NCBI RefSeq assembly: GCF_009857835.1
Contig: NZ_WWCL01000001.1
Span: 1,178,001-1,242,000, forward strand
Length of the DNA stretch: 64,000 nt
DNA from: Duganella fentianensis
Lineage (GTDB): Bacteria > Pseudomonadota > Gammaproteobacteria > Burkholderiales > Burkholderiaceae_D
Reading direction: 5' to 3'
Part shown: positions 53,357-62,641 of the stretch, piece after piece
How positions within the stretch are numbered: position 1 is the first letter of the stretch
Layout: every line of letters begins with the position of its first letter
Translations under genes and position numbers: made by a program
The notes under the pieces: model-generated
Databases searched by the model: none
Seen by the model: only the letters and a program-made list of their open reading frames with translations
What the model was told of the DNA's origin: nothing

Positions 53357-55521
53357 AAGCGCGCGGATCGGGCCGATGGCGGCAGCCAATGCTGCTGCCA
53401 CTGCTACTGTGCGCAGTGCTGCCTGTGCTGGCGGCGCACGCCGCCGTGCCCACACCCGAACAGGTCAGGCGCGAGTATCGCGGCTCGGAAGCGCAATTGC
53501 TGGACCGGCACGGCGAACTGATACAGTCGCTGCGCGTCGATCGGCAGGGGCGGCGTGCGGACTGGGTGGCGTTAGGCGATATCTCGCCAGCCCTGCCGGC
53601 CGCCGTGCTGCAGGCCGAGGACCAGCGCTTCTACCAGCATGAAGGCGTGGACTGGAGTGCAGCCGGCAAAGCCGCCTGGGATAACCTGTTCCGCAGCCGT
53701 CCGCGCGGTGCTTCGACCATCACCATGCAGCTGGCGGCCTTGCTCGATCCGCGCCTGCAGGCTAGCAGGCAGGGACGTAGCTGGGCGCAGAAATGGGATC
53801 AGGTGCAGGCTGCGCGCGAGCTCGATGCCAGCTGGAGCAAGGCGCAGATACTGGAAGCCTACCTGAATCTGGTGTCCTTCCGTGGCGAGCTGCAGGGCGT
53901 CGGCGCGGCGGCGCGCGGCCTGTTCGGCAAAGTGCCGTCCGGCCTCACGCTGACGGAAGCCATGATCATGGCCAGCCTGCTGCGCGGGCCGAATGCCGCG
54001 CCGGCGCTGGTGTGGCAGCGCGCCTGCGCACTGTCGCGCGAGCTGCGCGCACCGGCCACCTGCAGCGAAATCGAATTGCATACGCTGGTGGCCATGGGCC
54101 GGCCGCAGATCGCGCAGGAGCTGGCGCCGGCAAGCCAGGTGGCGCAGCAGTTGCTGAATCACGCGGCGCAGAACGTACGCAGTACGCTCGACGCGCAGCT
54201 GCAGCGGTTTGCCCAGACCGCGCTGCGCCAGCAGCTGATGGCGCTGCGTGACCGTAACGTTGGCGATGGTGCGCTGGTGGTGCTGGATAACGCCAGCGGC
54301 GAGATACTGGCCTATGTGGCCAATGCCGGCGGTTCCGAGATCGACGGGGTGACGGCGCTGCGTCAGGCCGGATCGACGCTAAAGCCTTTCCTGTACGAGC
54401 TGGCGCTGGAGCGCAGGCTGCTGACGGCCGCTTCGGTGATGGACGATAGCGCCATCGACATCGCCACACCTACCGGCCTGTATGTGCCGCAGAACTACGA
54501 CAAGGAATTCAAAGGGCAGGTGAGTGTGCGTACCAGTCTGGCCAGTTCGCTCAATGTGCCGGCGGTACGCACGCTGGTGCTGACGGGACTGGAGCGCTTC
54601 CATCGCCGGCTGCAGCAGGTAGGCCTGAGCAGCCTGACCGAAACGGCCGACTATTACGGCTATTCGCTGGCGCTGGGCTCGGCCGAGGTCAGCCTGCTGG
54701 AGCTGAGCAATGCCTACCGCGTGCTGGCCAATGGCGGCCTGTATGGCAGTGTGACGCTGACGCCGCGTGCCCAGCCGCAGCCGCTACGGCGCGTGCTCGA
54801 TGCCGGGGCCAGCTTCATCATCGGCGATATCCTGTCCGATCGCGCGGCGCGCAGCGTGACCTTCGGCCTGAAGAACGAACTGGCCACCGGCTTCTGGAGC
54901 GCCGTCAAGACGGGCACCAGCAAGGATATGCGCGATAACTGGTGCGTGGGCTATTCGGACCGCTACACGGTAGGCGTTTGGGTCGGCAATTTCGATGGTC
55001 AGCCCATGTGGGATGTTTCGGGTGTGACGGGCGCAGCGCCGGCGTGGCGCGATGTGATGGACTATCTGCACCGCCAGCAGCCTGGTCGTGCGCCGGCGCC
55101 GCCGGCCGGTGTGCTGGCGCGCCAGATCAGCTATCAACCAGCGCTGGAGAGCCCGCGCAACGAGTGGTTCATGGCCGGGACCGAAAGCCGGGTCATCACG
55201 CTGGTGACCGAGGCCCAGCGTGCGCCCAAGATCATCTATCCGGCGGAATCGACCATCATCGCGCTCGATCCGGACATGCCGGAAGCCGTGCAACGGGTGC
55301 TGTTTCAGGCGCAGGCGGGCCAGGGCCTGAGCTGGCAGCTGGACGGCGCCGAGCTGGGGCAGGCTGGCAGCGCCTATCCGTGGTGCCCCACGCCGGGCCA
55401 GCACCTGCTGGCGCTGGTCGATGGCGAAGCGCGCGTGATCGCCAGTACGCGTTTCCAGGTGCGTGGCAATGGCGCAGCGGAGCCGCATACGGGCGCGGCC
55501 GAGCTGCCTGCGGGCGAGTGA
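53353..55521 (+). CDS. pbpC: Penicillin-binding protein 1C
   Basis: A 722-residue bifunctional class A PBP. An N-terminal signal-anchor (QPMLLPLLLCAVLPVLAAHAA) is followed by the GT51 glycosyltransferase, with E89 in EDQRFYQHEGVD and RGASTITMQLAALL. The transpeptidase carries S341-T-L-K344, the SLN triad in SSLNVP and K519-T-G-T522. The C-terminal ~90 residues (ESTIIALDPDMPEAVQRVLFQAQAG) are the PbpC C-terminal domain. The start overlaps the macroglobulin stop by 4 bp, so translation is coupled. PbpC is thought to help mend peptidoglycan at sites guarded by the macroglobulin. Confidence 0.96.
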   Translation: MKARGSGRWRQPMLLPLLLCAVLPVLAAHAAVPTPEQVRREYRGSEAQLLDRHGELIQSLRVDRQGRRADWVALGDISPALPAAVLQAEDQRFYQHEGVDWSAAGKAAWDNLFRSRPRGASTITMQLAALLDPRLQASRQGRSWAQKWDQVQAARELDASWSKAQILEAYLNLVSFRGELQGVGAAARGLFGKVPSGLTLTEAMIMASLLRGPNAAPALVWQRACALSRELRAPATCSEIELHTLVAMGRPQIAQELAPASQVAQQLLNHAAQNVRSTLDAQLQRFAQTALRQQLMALRDRNVGDGALVVLDNASGEILAYVANAGGSEIDGVTALRQAGSTLKPFLYELALERRLLTAASVMDDSAIDIATPTGLYVPQNYDKEFKGQVSVRTSLASSLNVPAVRTLVLTGLERFHRRLQQVGLSSLTETADYYGYSLALGSAEVSLLELSNAYRVLANGGLYGSVTLTPRAQPQPLRRVLDAGASFIIGDILSDRAARSVTFGLKNELATGFWSAVKTGTSKDMRDNWCVGYSDRYTVGVWVGNFDGQPMWDVSGVTGAAPAWRDVMDYLHRQQPGRAPAPPAGVLARQISYQPALESPRNEWFMAGTESRVITLVTEAQRAPKIIYPAESTIIALDPDMPEAVQRVLFQAQAGQGLSWQLDGAELGQAGSAYPWCPTPGQHLLALVDGEARVIASTRFQVRGNGAAEPHTGAAELPAGE

Positions 55522-55615
55522 GCCTGCCGGCCCGCGTCGGTGCAAACGCACGGTTGTCAGTTGCGGCTGAAGTCTGCACAATGGCAGGCCTGCTTCCGAA
55601 CTTGCGAGATGAACT

Positions 55616-56116
55616 ATGAAACGAATTCTGCTTAGCCTAGCCTTGCTGGGCGCTGTGTATGGCTATGGCGGCGCGGCGCTGGCCGCTGATGATGCGGCCC
55701 AGTGTGCGGCTTCGGCCGGCACCTACCGTAGCGGCGTGATCGTCAAAGGGCCGAAATTTGCGCATGGACAGTTCCGCAAGGGCGTGGAACTGTCGCACAC
55801 CCACCTGAAGATGAAGGCCGATCAGGATGGACAGGTCTACGATGTTGCCATCGATAATGTTTTTGCCCAGGGCTTCGATCCCGAGCAGCGTAGTGTGCCG
55901 GCCTCGCTGGAACGCATCCGCGTCAATGACCGCATCGCCGTCTGTGGCCAGCTGTACACGCGTGGCGGGGTAGGCATACACTGGGTGCATACCAATTGCG
56001 GCAAGCGCCCCACGCCGGACAAGCCCGATGGCTGGATCAAGCTGGTGGGGACCGATGGCAAGGCCGGGGTGAATCTGGAAGACAACGGCGCGTATTGCGG
56101 CCTGTTTAAACACTGA
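55616..56116 (+). CDS. Secreted conserved hypothetical protein
   Basis: A 166-residue protein with a signal peptide (MKRILLSLALLGAVYGYGGAALAA). The mature part has four cysteines (AAQCAAS, IAVCGQLY, HTNCGKRP, AYCGLFKH), which may form two disulfides. The block GVGIHWVHTNCGKRPTPDKPDGWIKLVG looks like a conserved core that I have seen in proteobacterial hypotheticals. Function is unknown. It lies 94 bp after pbpC in the same direction and may belong to the same envelope block. Confidence 0.75.
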   Translation: MKRILLSLALLGAVYGYGGAALAADDAAQCAASAGTYRSGVIVKGPKFAHGQFRKGVELSHTHLKMKADQDGQVYDVAIDNVFAQGFDPEQRSVPASLERIRVNDRIAVCGQLYTRGGVGIHWVHTNCGKRPTPDKPDGWIKLVGTDGKAGVNLEDNGAYCGLFKH

Positions 56117-56173
56117 TCGCCGCCCCAGAACTGTTGTGCTTGCTATACTGTTGGTTAGTAGCTACTTCTGGGG

Positions 56174-59100
56174 ATGGGATTGCAAGTCTTTAAAAAACGC
56201 TGGCAGCGCTGGGGCGCTGGGGTGGCCAGTGCGCTGGGTCTGTATGCGCTGGCTGGCGGCTGGTTATTGCCCAAGCTGATCAAGAGCCAGGTGCCGGCGC
56301 TGGTGGCCTCCGAGCTGGAGCGCAAGGCCAGTGTGGCCGACGTGCGCTTCAATCCTTTCACTTTGCGCCTGTCGCTGCAACAACTGGCAGTTACCGAAGC
56401 CAATGATGCGCCGCTGTTCAGCTTCGAGCAGCTGGAAGTGGAACTGCAGTGGCGCTCGCTGCTGCGCCGGGCCTGGTGCCTGGGTGATATCCGGCTGGCG
56501 GGGCCGAATCTGCAACTGGCGATTGCGCCCGATGGCAGCTTCAATATCGCCCAGCTGCTGGCGACGCTGGACAAGCACAAGAAAGACGAGCCGGATAGCG
56601 GCATGCCCCGGCTGGTGGTGGCCCACTTCACGCTGGAGCGGGGCAAGGTGATGATGCAGGACCGCCATGCCGGCTACCGCGATACCTTCGCGCCCATCGA
56701 TTTCACGCTGAATAATCTCAGTACGCTGCCGGACGATAACGGCGATTACACCCTCAGTGCCGATGCGGGGCTGGGCGGCAAACTGCGCTGGAAAGGCAAG
56801 GCCTCGCTCAATCCTATCAGTGCCAGCGGCGAGCTGGCGCTGGAGAATGTGGCCCTGTCTGGCCTGTCCAGTTATCTCAAGCCTTACGTGCGTATGGGGG
56901 TCTCGGCTGGCCGGCTGTCGGCTACGCTGCCTTATCAGTTCCGTTATCACGATGGCCAGATCGATGCGGGCCTGAATGGCGCCAGTCTGGGGCTGGCCGA
57001 TCTGGCCTTGCATCAGCAGGGCGCAGCAACGCCGTTTGCGCGGGTGAAGAAATTCGATATCGGCGGGGTCGATCTCGATCTGGGGCGACAGACGGTGAAC
57101 ATCGCCAGCATCGGTCTGCATGGCGGTGCGCTGACACTGCGGCGCGATGCGCGCGGTGTGCTGGACCTGACTACGCTGGCCGTGCCCGCCGCGGCGCCGG
57201 TGGCCGCGCCGGCCACAGCATCAGCTGCAACACCGGCCAGGCAGCCTGCCGTTGCCAAACCGGCCGCGCAGAACACGGCAGCCATGGTCGCAGCCAAGCC
57301 GCCTGCTCCGGCATGGAAGCTGAACCTCAAGCAGTTCGACCTCGATGGTGTGGCGCTGAGCGCAATCGATGAAAGCGTGCAGCCCGCACTGAAAGTCTCG
57401 GCCGAGCAGCTGGCACTGCATCTGAATCTGCAGGCGCACAGCGGCAAGCAGGGCCTGGAACTACAGCTGGCCGATGGCCGTGTGGCGCTGGACAATCTGC
57501 AATTGCAAAGCGGTGCGGCCACTCCGTTCAAGCTGGCCCGTGCGGCGGTGGAGCAGGGCGAACTTGATCTGGCGGCCCGGCGGGCCACAGTGGGCAAGCT
57601 CGCGTTCGAAGGCGGCCAGCTCGATCTGTCGCGTGACAGCAAGGGGCAGTTCCTGCTACTGCAGGCACTGCCACTGAACAAAAATGACAGCAAGGCGGCC
57701 CAGCCGGAGGCGCCCGCTGCGGTAGCTGCGCCAGCTCGCGCATCAGCACCAGCTCGCGCATCAGCTTCAGCTTCGGCGGCTGCACCGGCATGGACGGCCA
57801 GTATCAGGCGGGTGGAGTTCAACCGTTTCGGTGCACGCTATGACGATGCCGCGAGCGGCATCAAGGCCAATGTGCAGGACTTTAGGCTGGCGCTCAACGA
57901 CGTGGGTAGCGATCTGGCCAAGCCGGTGAGCTTTGATGGCGCGCTAGCCTTGCGCGAAGGCGGCCAGTTGCAGGCGCAAGGCAAGCTGGTGCCGGCCAGT
58001 GTGGCGCTGGAAGCCGACCTTAAACTGAGCAAGCTGGCGATAGCGCCGGTTCAGCCTATGCTGGCGAAATATCTGCGCCTGAAGATCGCCAGCGGCGCCA
58101 TTTCCACGCAGGGCCATCTGCATCTGGGCGCCGGTACTGCCAAGGATGCCGCTGTGCGCTACGACGGCGGGCTGGATTTCGACGAGCTGGTATTGAACGA
58201 AGACGACGGCGACCGCTTTGCGCACTGGAAGCAGCTGCGTGCCGAGAAGCTGGCTTTCAGCCTGAAGCCGGATCTGCTGGATATTAGTGAATTGCGTCTG
58301 GTGGAGCCGGATGCTACGCTGATTATCGAGAATGACCGCAGCTTCAATGCGGCGCGGCTGCTGGTGCCGCAGCCCGAAGCAGCGCAACCTGCTGCGGCCA
58401 CGGCTGCTGCCGGTGCTGCTTCTGGTACTGCGGCCAAGTCGGCCGCTACTGCCACGGCAGCGACCACTACGACCACTGCAACCGCCACACCATTCCCGCT
58501 GAAGATACGTCGCCTGCGCCTGCAGAATGCCAAACTGGCGTTCACGGACCTGAGCCTGCGGCCCCAGTTCAGCGCCAAGATGTACGAGCTGAATGGTGTG
58601 ATTACGGGCCTGTCTTCGCGCGCCGATGCCAGCAGTCAGGTGGAGATCGATGGCCGCGTGGACGAATATGGTTCTACCCGCATCCGTGGCAAGCTCAATC
58701 CCTTTGTGCTGGCCGATAACACTGACCTCAGCGTGGTATTCAAGAACGTCGATATGGTCTCGGCCTCGCCGTATAGCATGAAGTTCGCTGGCTACCGTAT
58801 CGCCGAAGGCAAGATCTCGCTGGACCTGCAGTACAAGGTACGCCACAGCCAGCTGGAAGGGAATAACCAGATCGTGCTGGATAAGCTGACACTGGGCGAA
58901 CGTATCGATAGCCCTGATGCGCTGCACCTGCCGCTGGAACTGGCGCTGGCCATCCTCAAGGATAGCAATGGCCGGATCGAACTCGGCGTGCCGGTTTCCG
59001 GCGATCTCAATGATCCCCAGTTCAGCTATGGCGCCGTGGTGTGGAAGGCGATCGGCAATATCATGAGCAAGATCGTCACTTCGCCGTTCCGCGCACTGGG

Positions 59101-59830
59101 CAGCCTGTTCGGCATTAGCGGTGATGAACTGGAAGCGATCAGCTTCGATGCAGGCAGCGCCGCGCTGCTGCCGCCAGAACGCGAGAAACTCAAGCAGGTG
59201 GCGCAGATACTGGCCAAGAAGCCGCAGCTGCATCTGTCGGTGCCGGGTCTGTATGGCGAGGCGCTCGATGGCGCGGCACTGCGCCAGCAGGCCGTACGCC
59301 GTACGGTGCTGCAGCGTGCCGGCGTGACGCTGGCAGCGGACGAACCAGCGGGGCCGCTGGACCTCGGCCAGCGCAAAGTGCGTTCTGCCTTGCGCGATCT
59401 GTATGCCGAACGCTTTGGCACGGCTGCACTGGATCAGCAGAGAAAAGCGGCGGAGGCTGCGGCCACTGCCAGCGGCAAAGCCAGCGCAGCGGCAGGTACG
59501 TCCGCCAATGGCGAGCAGGGTGCGCCAGCCGATGGCAGCGCTGCACAGAAGCTGCCAATGCTGCAGCGTATGGCCAAGCTGGTTCAGGGCGAACCGCAGG
59601 TGGCCGATGCCAGCGCTTTCTACCAGCAACTGCAGCAGCGGCTGGAACAGCAGCAGGCCTTGCCGGCAGATGCGCTGCGTCAGCTGGGCACGCAGCGCGC
59701 CAATGTGATACTGGCGGCACTCAAGGAAGCCGGCGTGGCGCCCGCTGCGGCGCAAGCTGCAGCGCCGCAGGCCATCGAAGTACGCAGCGGTGCGACTCTG
59801 CCGCTGAAACTGGAACTGTCGGCGAAATAA
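56174..59830 (+). CDS. DUF748 (AsmA-like) envelope protein
   Basis: A 1218-residue protein anchored by one N-terminal helix (WGAGVASALGLYALAGGWLLPKLI), with the rest periplasmic. Repeated beta-rich DUF748/AsmA-type segments include SVADVRFNPFTLRLSLQQLAVTEAN, GDIRLAGPNLQLAIAPDGSFNIAQLL and a second set near SKLAIAPVQPMLAKYLRLKIASGAISTQGHLHLG. These are interrupted by three Ala/Pro/Thr-rich linkers (about 335-375, 510-540, 735-775). The part from ~990 (ISFDAGSAALLPPEREKLKQVAQIL) looks like an OmpA-type domain. AsmA-like proteins are thought to bridge the periplasm for lipid transport; here this is inference. There is no strong ribosome-binding site before the ATG. Confidence 0.88.
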   Translation: MGLQVFKKRWQRWGAGVASALGLYALAGGWLLPKLIKSQVPALVASELERKASVADVRFNPFTLRLSLQQLAVTEANDAPLFSFEQLEVELQWRSLLRRAWCLGDIRLAGPNLQLAIAPDGSFNIAQLLATLDKHKKDEPDSGMPRLVVAHFTLERGKVMMQDRHAGYRDTFAPIDFTLNNLSTLPDDNGDYTLSADAGLGGKLRWKGKASLNPISASGELALENVALSGLSSYLKPYVRMGVSAGRLSATLPYQFRYHDGQIDAGLNGASLGLADLALHQQGAATPFARVKKFDIGGVDLDLGRQTVNIASIGLHGGALTLRRDARGVLDLTTLAVPAAAPVAAPATASAATPARQPAVAKPAAQNTAAMVAAKPPAPAWKLNLKQFDLDGVALSAIDESVQPALKVSAEQLALHLNLQAHSGKQGLELQLADGRVALDNLQLQSGAATPFKLARAAVEQGELDLAARRATVGKLAFEGGQLDLSRDSKGQFLLLQALPLNKNDSKAAQPEAPAAVAAPARASAPARASASASAAAPAWTASIRRVEFNRFGARYDDAASGIKANVQDFRLALNDVGSDLAKPVSFDGALALREGGQLQAQGKLVPASVALEADLKLSKLAIAPVQPMLAKYLRLKIASGAISTQGHLHLGAGTAKDAAVRYDGGLDFDELVLNEDDGDRFAHWKQLRAEKLAFSLKPDLLDISELRLVEPDATLIIENDRSFNAARLLVPQPEAAQPAAATAAAGAASGTAAKSAATATAATTTTTATATPFPLKIRRLRLQNAKLAFTDLSLRPQFSAKMYELNGVITGLSSRADASSQVEIDGRVDEYGSTRIRGKLNPFVLADNTDLSVVFKNVDMVSASPYSMKFAGYRIAEGKISLDLQYKVRHSQLEGNNQIVLDKLTLGERIDSPDALHLPLELALAILKDSNGRIELGVPVSGDLNDPQFSYGAVVWKAIGNIMSKIVTSPFRALGSLFGISGDELEAISFDAGSAALLPPEREKLKQVAQILAKKPQLHLSVPGLYGEALDGAALRQQAVRRTVLQRAGVTLAADEPAGPLDLGQRKVRSALRDLYAERFGTAALDQQRKAAEAAATASGKASAAAGTSANGEQGAPADGSAAQKLPMLQRMAKLVQGEPQVADASAFYQQLQQRLEQQQALPADALRQLGTQRANVILAALKEAGVAPAAAQAAAPQAIEVRSGATLPLKLELSAK

Positions 59831-59840
59831 TATAAACGAT

Positions 59841-60704
59841 ATGAACGATAGTTCCGGAGCGAGCGCCAAACCTGCCGGCAGTGCGCTGCTGGCAGGGTTT
59901 GCCCTGCTAGCCAGCCAGCTCTCGCTGAATCTCGGCGCGGCACTCGCCAAACATCTGTTCCCGCTGATCGGCGTGGAGGGTGTGGCTTCCTACCGGGTGG
60001 GAATCGCCGCCATCATCATGTTGGCCGTGTTCCGGCCGTGGCGCACGCCGCTGACGCTGGCGCAGGGAGTGAACGTGGCTATCTACGGCAGCGTGATCGG
60101 GCTGATGAATCTGCTGATCTACCGTTCGTTCAGCCGCATCCCGCTGGGCATCGCGGTCGCCATCGAAGTGGCGGGGCCGCTGACGGTGGCAGTGCTGTCC
60201 TCGCGCCGGCCGCGCGATCTGCTGGCAGTGGCGCTGGCTGCCGTGGGGCTGTACCTCCTGCTGCCTATCCATAGCGGTGTCAATCAGCTCGATCCGGTCG
60301 GGGTGGCCTATGCGGCCGGTGCGGCCGTGTGCTGGGGGCTGTACATCGTGTTTGGCAAACGCGTTTCGGTGATGCACGGCGGGCAGTCGGTGGCGTGGGC
60401 CATGCTGGCCGCTTCCGTGTTTGTCGTGCCTATCGGTGCGTGGTATGGCGGCAGCACGCTGCTCACGCCATCCTATCTGGCCATCGGTCTGGCGATTGCG
60501 CTGATGTGCAGTGCCTTGCCCTATACGCTGGAGATGCTGTCCTTGCGCCGGCTGTCGCAGCGCACTTTCAGCATGTTCAGCAGCGCGGCGCCGGCACTGA
60601 GCGCGCTGGCCGGACTGGTGGTGCTGGGCGAGAGTCTGAGCGCTATCCAGTGGCTGGCGATTGCCAGCATGGTGGGCGCTTCGGTGCTGACTACCTTATC
60701 CTGA
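59841..60704 (+). CDS. rhtA: EamA-family exporter, RhtA-like (threonine/homoserine efflux)
   Basis: A 287-residue inner-membrane protein with about ten transmembrane helices (two EamA repeats). It matches E. coli RhtA by eye over most of its length: [15 protein letters not shown] start, [62 protein letters not shown] and [17 protein letters not shown]. RhtA exports threonine, homoserine and amino-acid analogues. It starts 10 bp after the DUF748 gene, though a functional tie to it is doubtful. Substrate is by homology. Confidence 0.87.
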   Translation: MNDSSGASAKPAGSALLAGFALLASQLSLNLGAALAKHLFPLIGVEGVASYRVGIAAIIMLAVFRPWRTPLTLAQGVNVAIYGSVIGLMNLLIYRSFSRIPLGIAVAIEVAGPLTVAVLSSRRPRDLLAVALAAVGLYLLLPIHSGVNQLDPVGVAYAAGAAVCWGLYIVFGKRVSVMHGGQSVAWAMLAASVFVVPIGAWYGGSTLLTPSYLAIGLAIALMCSALPYTLEMLSLRRLSQRTFSMFSSAAPALSALAGLVVLGESLSAIQWLAIASMVGASVLTTLS

Positions 60705-60846
60705 GTGGGCGCGCTGGCGTAGCAGGCCAACAAAAAAAATCTGCCGCATAGCAGTTGCCAAGCGGTGCGCGCGTGGGCTAGTATGGATGCCGGTGCACTT
60801 GCATCAACGTCGCTCGGACGGTTCCGGGCGCTTACGTGAGAACTCC

Positions 60847-62043
60847 ATGACTGATACCACTCCGTCGCGCAGCTTTGCGCGCATAGATCGCCTTCCCCCT
60901 TACGTTTTCAATGTCACCGCCGAACTGAAACTGGCGGCGCGCCGCCGTGGCGAAGACATCATCGATATGTCGATGGGTAATCCGGATGGTGCGACACCGT
61001 CCCACATCGTCGAGAAACTGATCGATACCGTCAAACGTCCCGATACGCATGGCTATTCCGCTTCCAAAGGCATACCGCGTTTGCGCCGCGCCATCACCAA
61101 GTGGTACCAGCGCCGCTACGACGTGGAGTTCGATCCCGATAGCGAAGCCATCGTCACCATCGGTTCCAAGGAAGGGCTGGCGCACCTGATGCTGGCAACG
61201 CTGGACCAGGGCGACACAGTGCTGGTGCCTAACCCCAGCTACCCTATTCACATCTGGGGCGCGGTGATCGCCGGTGCGAATATCCGCTCCGTGCGCATGA
61301 CGCCCGGCGTGGATTTCTTCGACGAGCTGGAACGGGCGGTGCGCGAGAGCTATCCTAAGCCGAAGATGATGATCCTCGGCTTCCCGTCGAATCCTACGGC
61401 GCAGTGTGTGGAACTGGATTTCTTCGAGCGGGTAGTAGCGCTGGCCAGGCAGCACAACATTCTGGTGGTGCATGATCTGGCGTATGCCGACATCAGCTTC
61501 GATGGCTGGAAAGCTCCGTCCATCATGCAGGTGCCCGGTGCGCGCGAGGTGGCGGTGGAGTTCTTCACGCTGTCCAAGAGCTACAACATGGCGGGATGGC
61601 GCATAGGCTTCATGGTGGGTAACCGCGAACTGGTGGCGGCGCTGGCCCGCATCAAGAGCTACCACGATTACGGTAGCTTCACGCCGGTGCAGGTGGCGGC
61701 GATTGCGGCGCTGGAAGGCGACCAGCAGTGCGTGAGCGATATCTGCGCCATGTACCAGAGCCGGCGCGATGTGCTGCACAAGGGGCTGTGCGAAGCGGGC
61801 TGGCAGGTGGAGAAGCCGAAAGCGTCGATGTATATCTGGGCGCCGATACCGGAAGCCTATCGGCATATGGGGTCGCTGGAGTTTTCCAAGCTGCTGCTGG
61901 CGGAGGCCAAGGTTTGCGTCTCCCCCGGCATCGGTTTCGGAGAATACGGCGATGGCTATGTGCGCTTCGCCCTGATCGAAAACGAAGCGCGCATCCGTCA
62001 GGGGCTGCGCGGTATTAAGGCGATGCTGCGCAAGCCTGAATAA
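60847..62043 (+). CDS. alaC: Alanine transaminase AlaC-type aminotransferase
   Basis: A 398-residue fold-type I PLP aminotransferase. Substrate and cofactor motifs are [45 protein letters not shown] and [17 protein letters not shown]. The PLP lysine is K244 in [15 protein letters not shown]. AlaC of E. coli makes alanine from pyruvate and glutamate. The ATG at 60847 is used; an in-frame start at 60787 adds 20 residues from the leader. A stem-loop follows the stop codon. Confidence 0.93.
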   Translation: MTDTTPSRSFARIDRLPPYVFNVTAELKLAARRRGEDIIDMSMGNPDGATPSHIVEKLIDTVKRPDTHGYSASKGIPRLRRAITKWYQRRYDVEFDPDSEAIVTIGSKEGLAHLMLATLDQGDTVLVPNPSYPIHIWGAVIAGANIRSVRMTPGVDFFDELERAVRESYPKPKMMILGFPSNPTAQCVELDFFERVVALARQHNILVVHDLAYADISFDGWKAPSIMQVPGAREVAVEFFTLSKSYNMAGWRIGFMVGNRELVAALARIKSYHDYGSFTPVQVAAIAALEGDQQCVSDICAMYQSRRDVLHKGLCEAGWQVEKPKASMYIWAPIPEAYRHMGSLEFSKLLLAEAKVCVSPGIGFGEYGDGYVRFALIENEARIRQGLRGIKAMLRKPE

Positions 62044-62060
62044 ATTCGCAGTACATTTAC

Positions 62061-62089
62061 GCCGCATCAAATCCGGCCTTTGATGCGGC
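62061..62089. repeat. 11-bp hairpin after alaC
   Basis: GCCGCATCAAA (62061-62071) is the exact inverted copy of TTTGATGCGGC (62079-62089) around a 7-nt loop. It starts 17 bp after the alaC stop. There is no U-run, so termination efficiency is doubtful; it may stabilise the alaC transcript. Confidence 0.6.
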
Positions 62090-62127
62090 GGCTATGGTAG
62101 CGAAGTTAAGCTACCGGAGCCTCGACT

Positions 62128-62631
62128 ATGTCTACTTCATCCGTACAGATTTGTTTGCGGCGCCTGCAGGCACTGTGGCGGCAGGCGGAGTGCTGGTGGG
62201 TCCGTCTGGTGCTGCCGCAGATTCTGGCAACGCTGCCTCTGTGCTTGCTGTGCTGGCGCCATTGCCGTACGCTAGACGGCAAGATTTTGCGTCTGCGCCG
62301 CATCAGCCAGAAGCTGGAGCGCTGGCAGCGCACCATACGCGCTTACGGTCTGGACCCGAAGGCCCAGCTGGAAATGCTCGACGTCGACCATGCGATGCGC
62401 AACGAGATGGCCGGCACGCGCGATATGCTGTGGGGCTTGCGCGCCGACTGTATCGATGTCGAGCGCATGTTCAACCAGCTCGGCTATCGTTCGCACCGGC
62501 TGCAGCAGCGTCAGGATGCGCTGATGGCCGTGCTCGACCACTGCTGCGTGGCGGCCAGCACCGTGCTGGTGGTTCTGGCCGAACATGATGCGGCAGTGCT
62601 GCAGCGCTTGCGCGCGCAGCGTGCCGCCTGA
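62128..62631 (+). CDS. Hypothetical protein with one membrane segment
   Basis: A 167-residue protein. A hydrophobic segment at about 24-42 (WVRLVLPQILATLPLCLLCW) is followed by an amphipathic helical region rich in Arg/Gln/Leu with coiled-coil tendency (LRLRRISQKLERWQRTIRAYGLDPKAQLEMLDVDHAMRNEM) and a second mildly hydrophobic stretch near 134-152. GGAG at 62118-62121 supports the ATG at 62128. A competing frame (62094-62588) has no good ribosome-binding site. I do not recognise the family. Confidence 0.62.
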   Translation: MSTSSVQICLRRLQALWRQAECWWVRLVLPQILATLPLCLLCWRHCRTLDGKILRLRRISQKLERWQRTIRAYGLDPKAQLEMLDVDHAMRNEMAGTRDMLWGLRADCIDVERMFNQLGYRSHRLQQRQDALMAVLDHCCVAASTVLVVLAEHDAAVLQRLRAQRAA

Positions 62632-62641
62632 CAGTTAGGGG

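Noticed and set aside
57944..59950. 668-residue minus-strand frame opposite the DUF748 gene
   Set aside because: It runs antisense through the DUF748 gene and into rhtA; no ribosome-binding site or domain.
62094..62588. Alternative plus-strand frame of 164 codons overlapping the 62128 gene
   Set aside because: It starts inside the leader after the alaC hairpin without a good ribosome-binding site and gives Ala/Gly/Arg-rich sequence; the 62128 frame has GGAG at proper spacing and a membrane segment.
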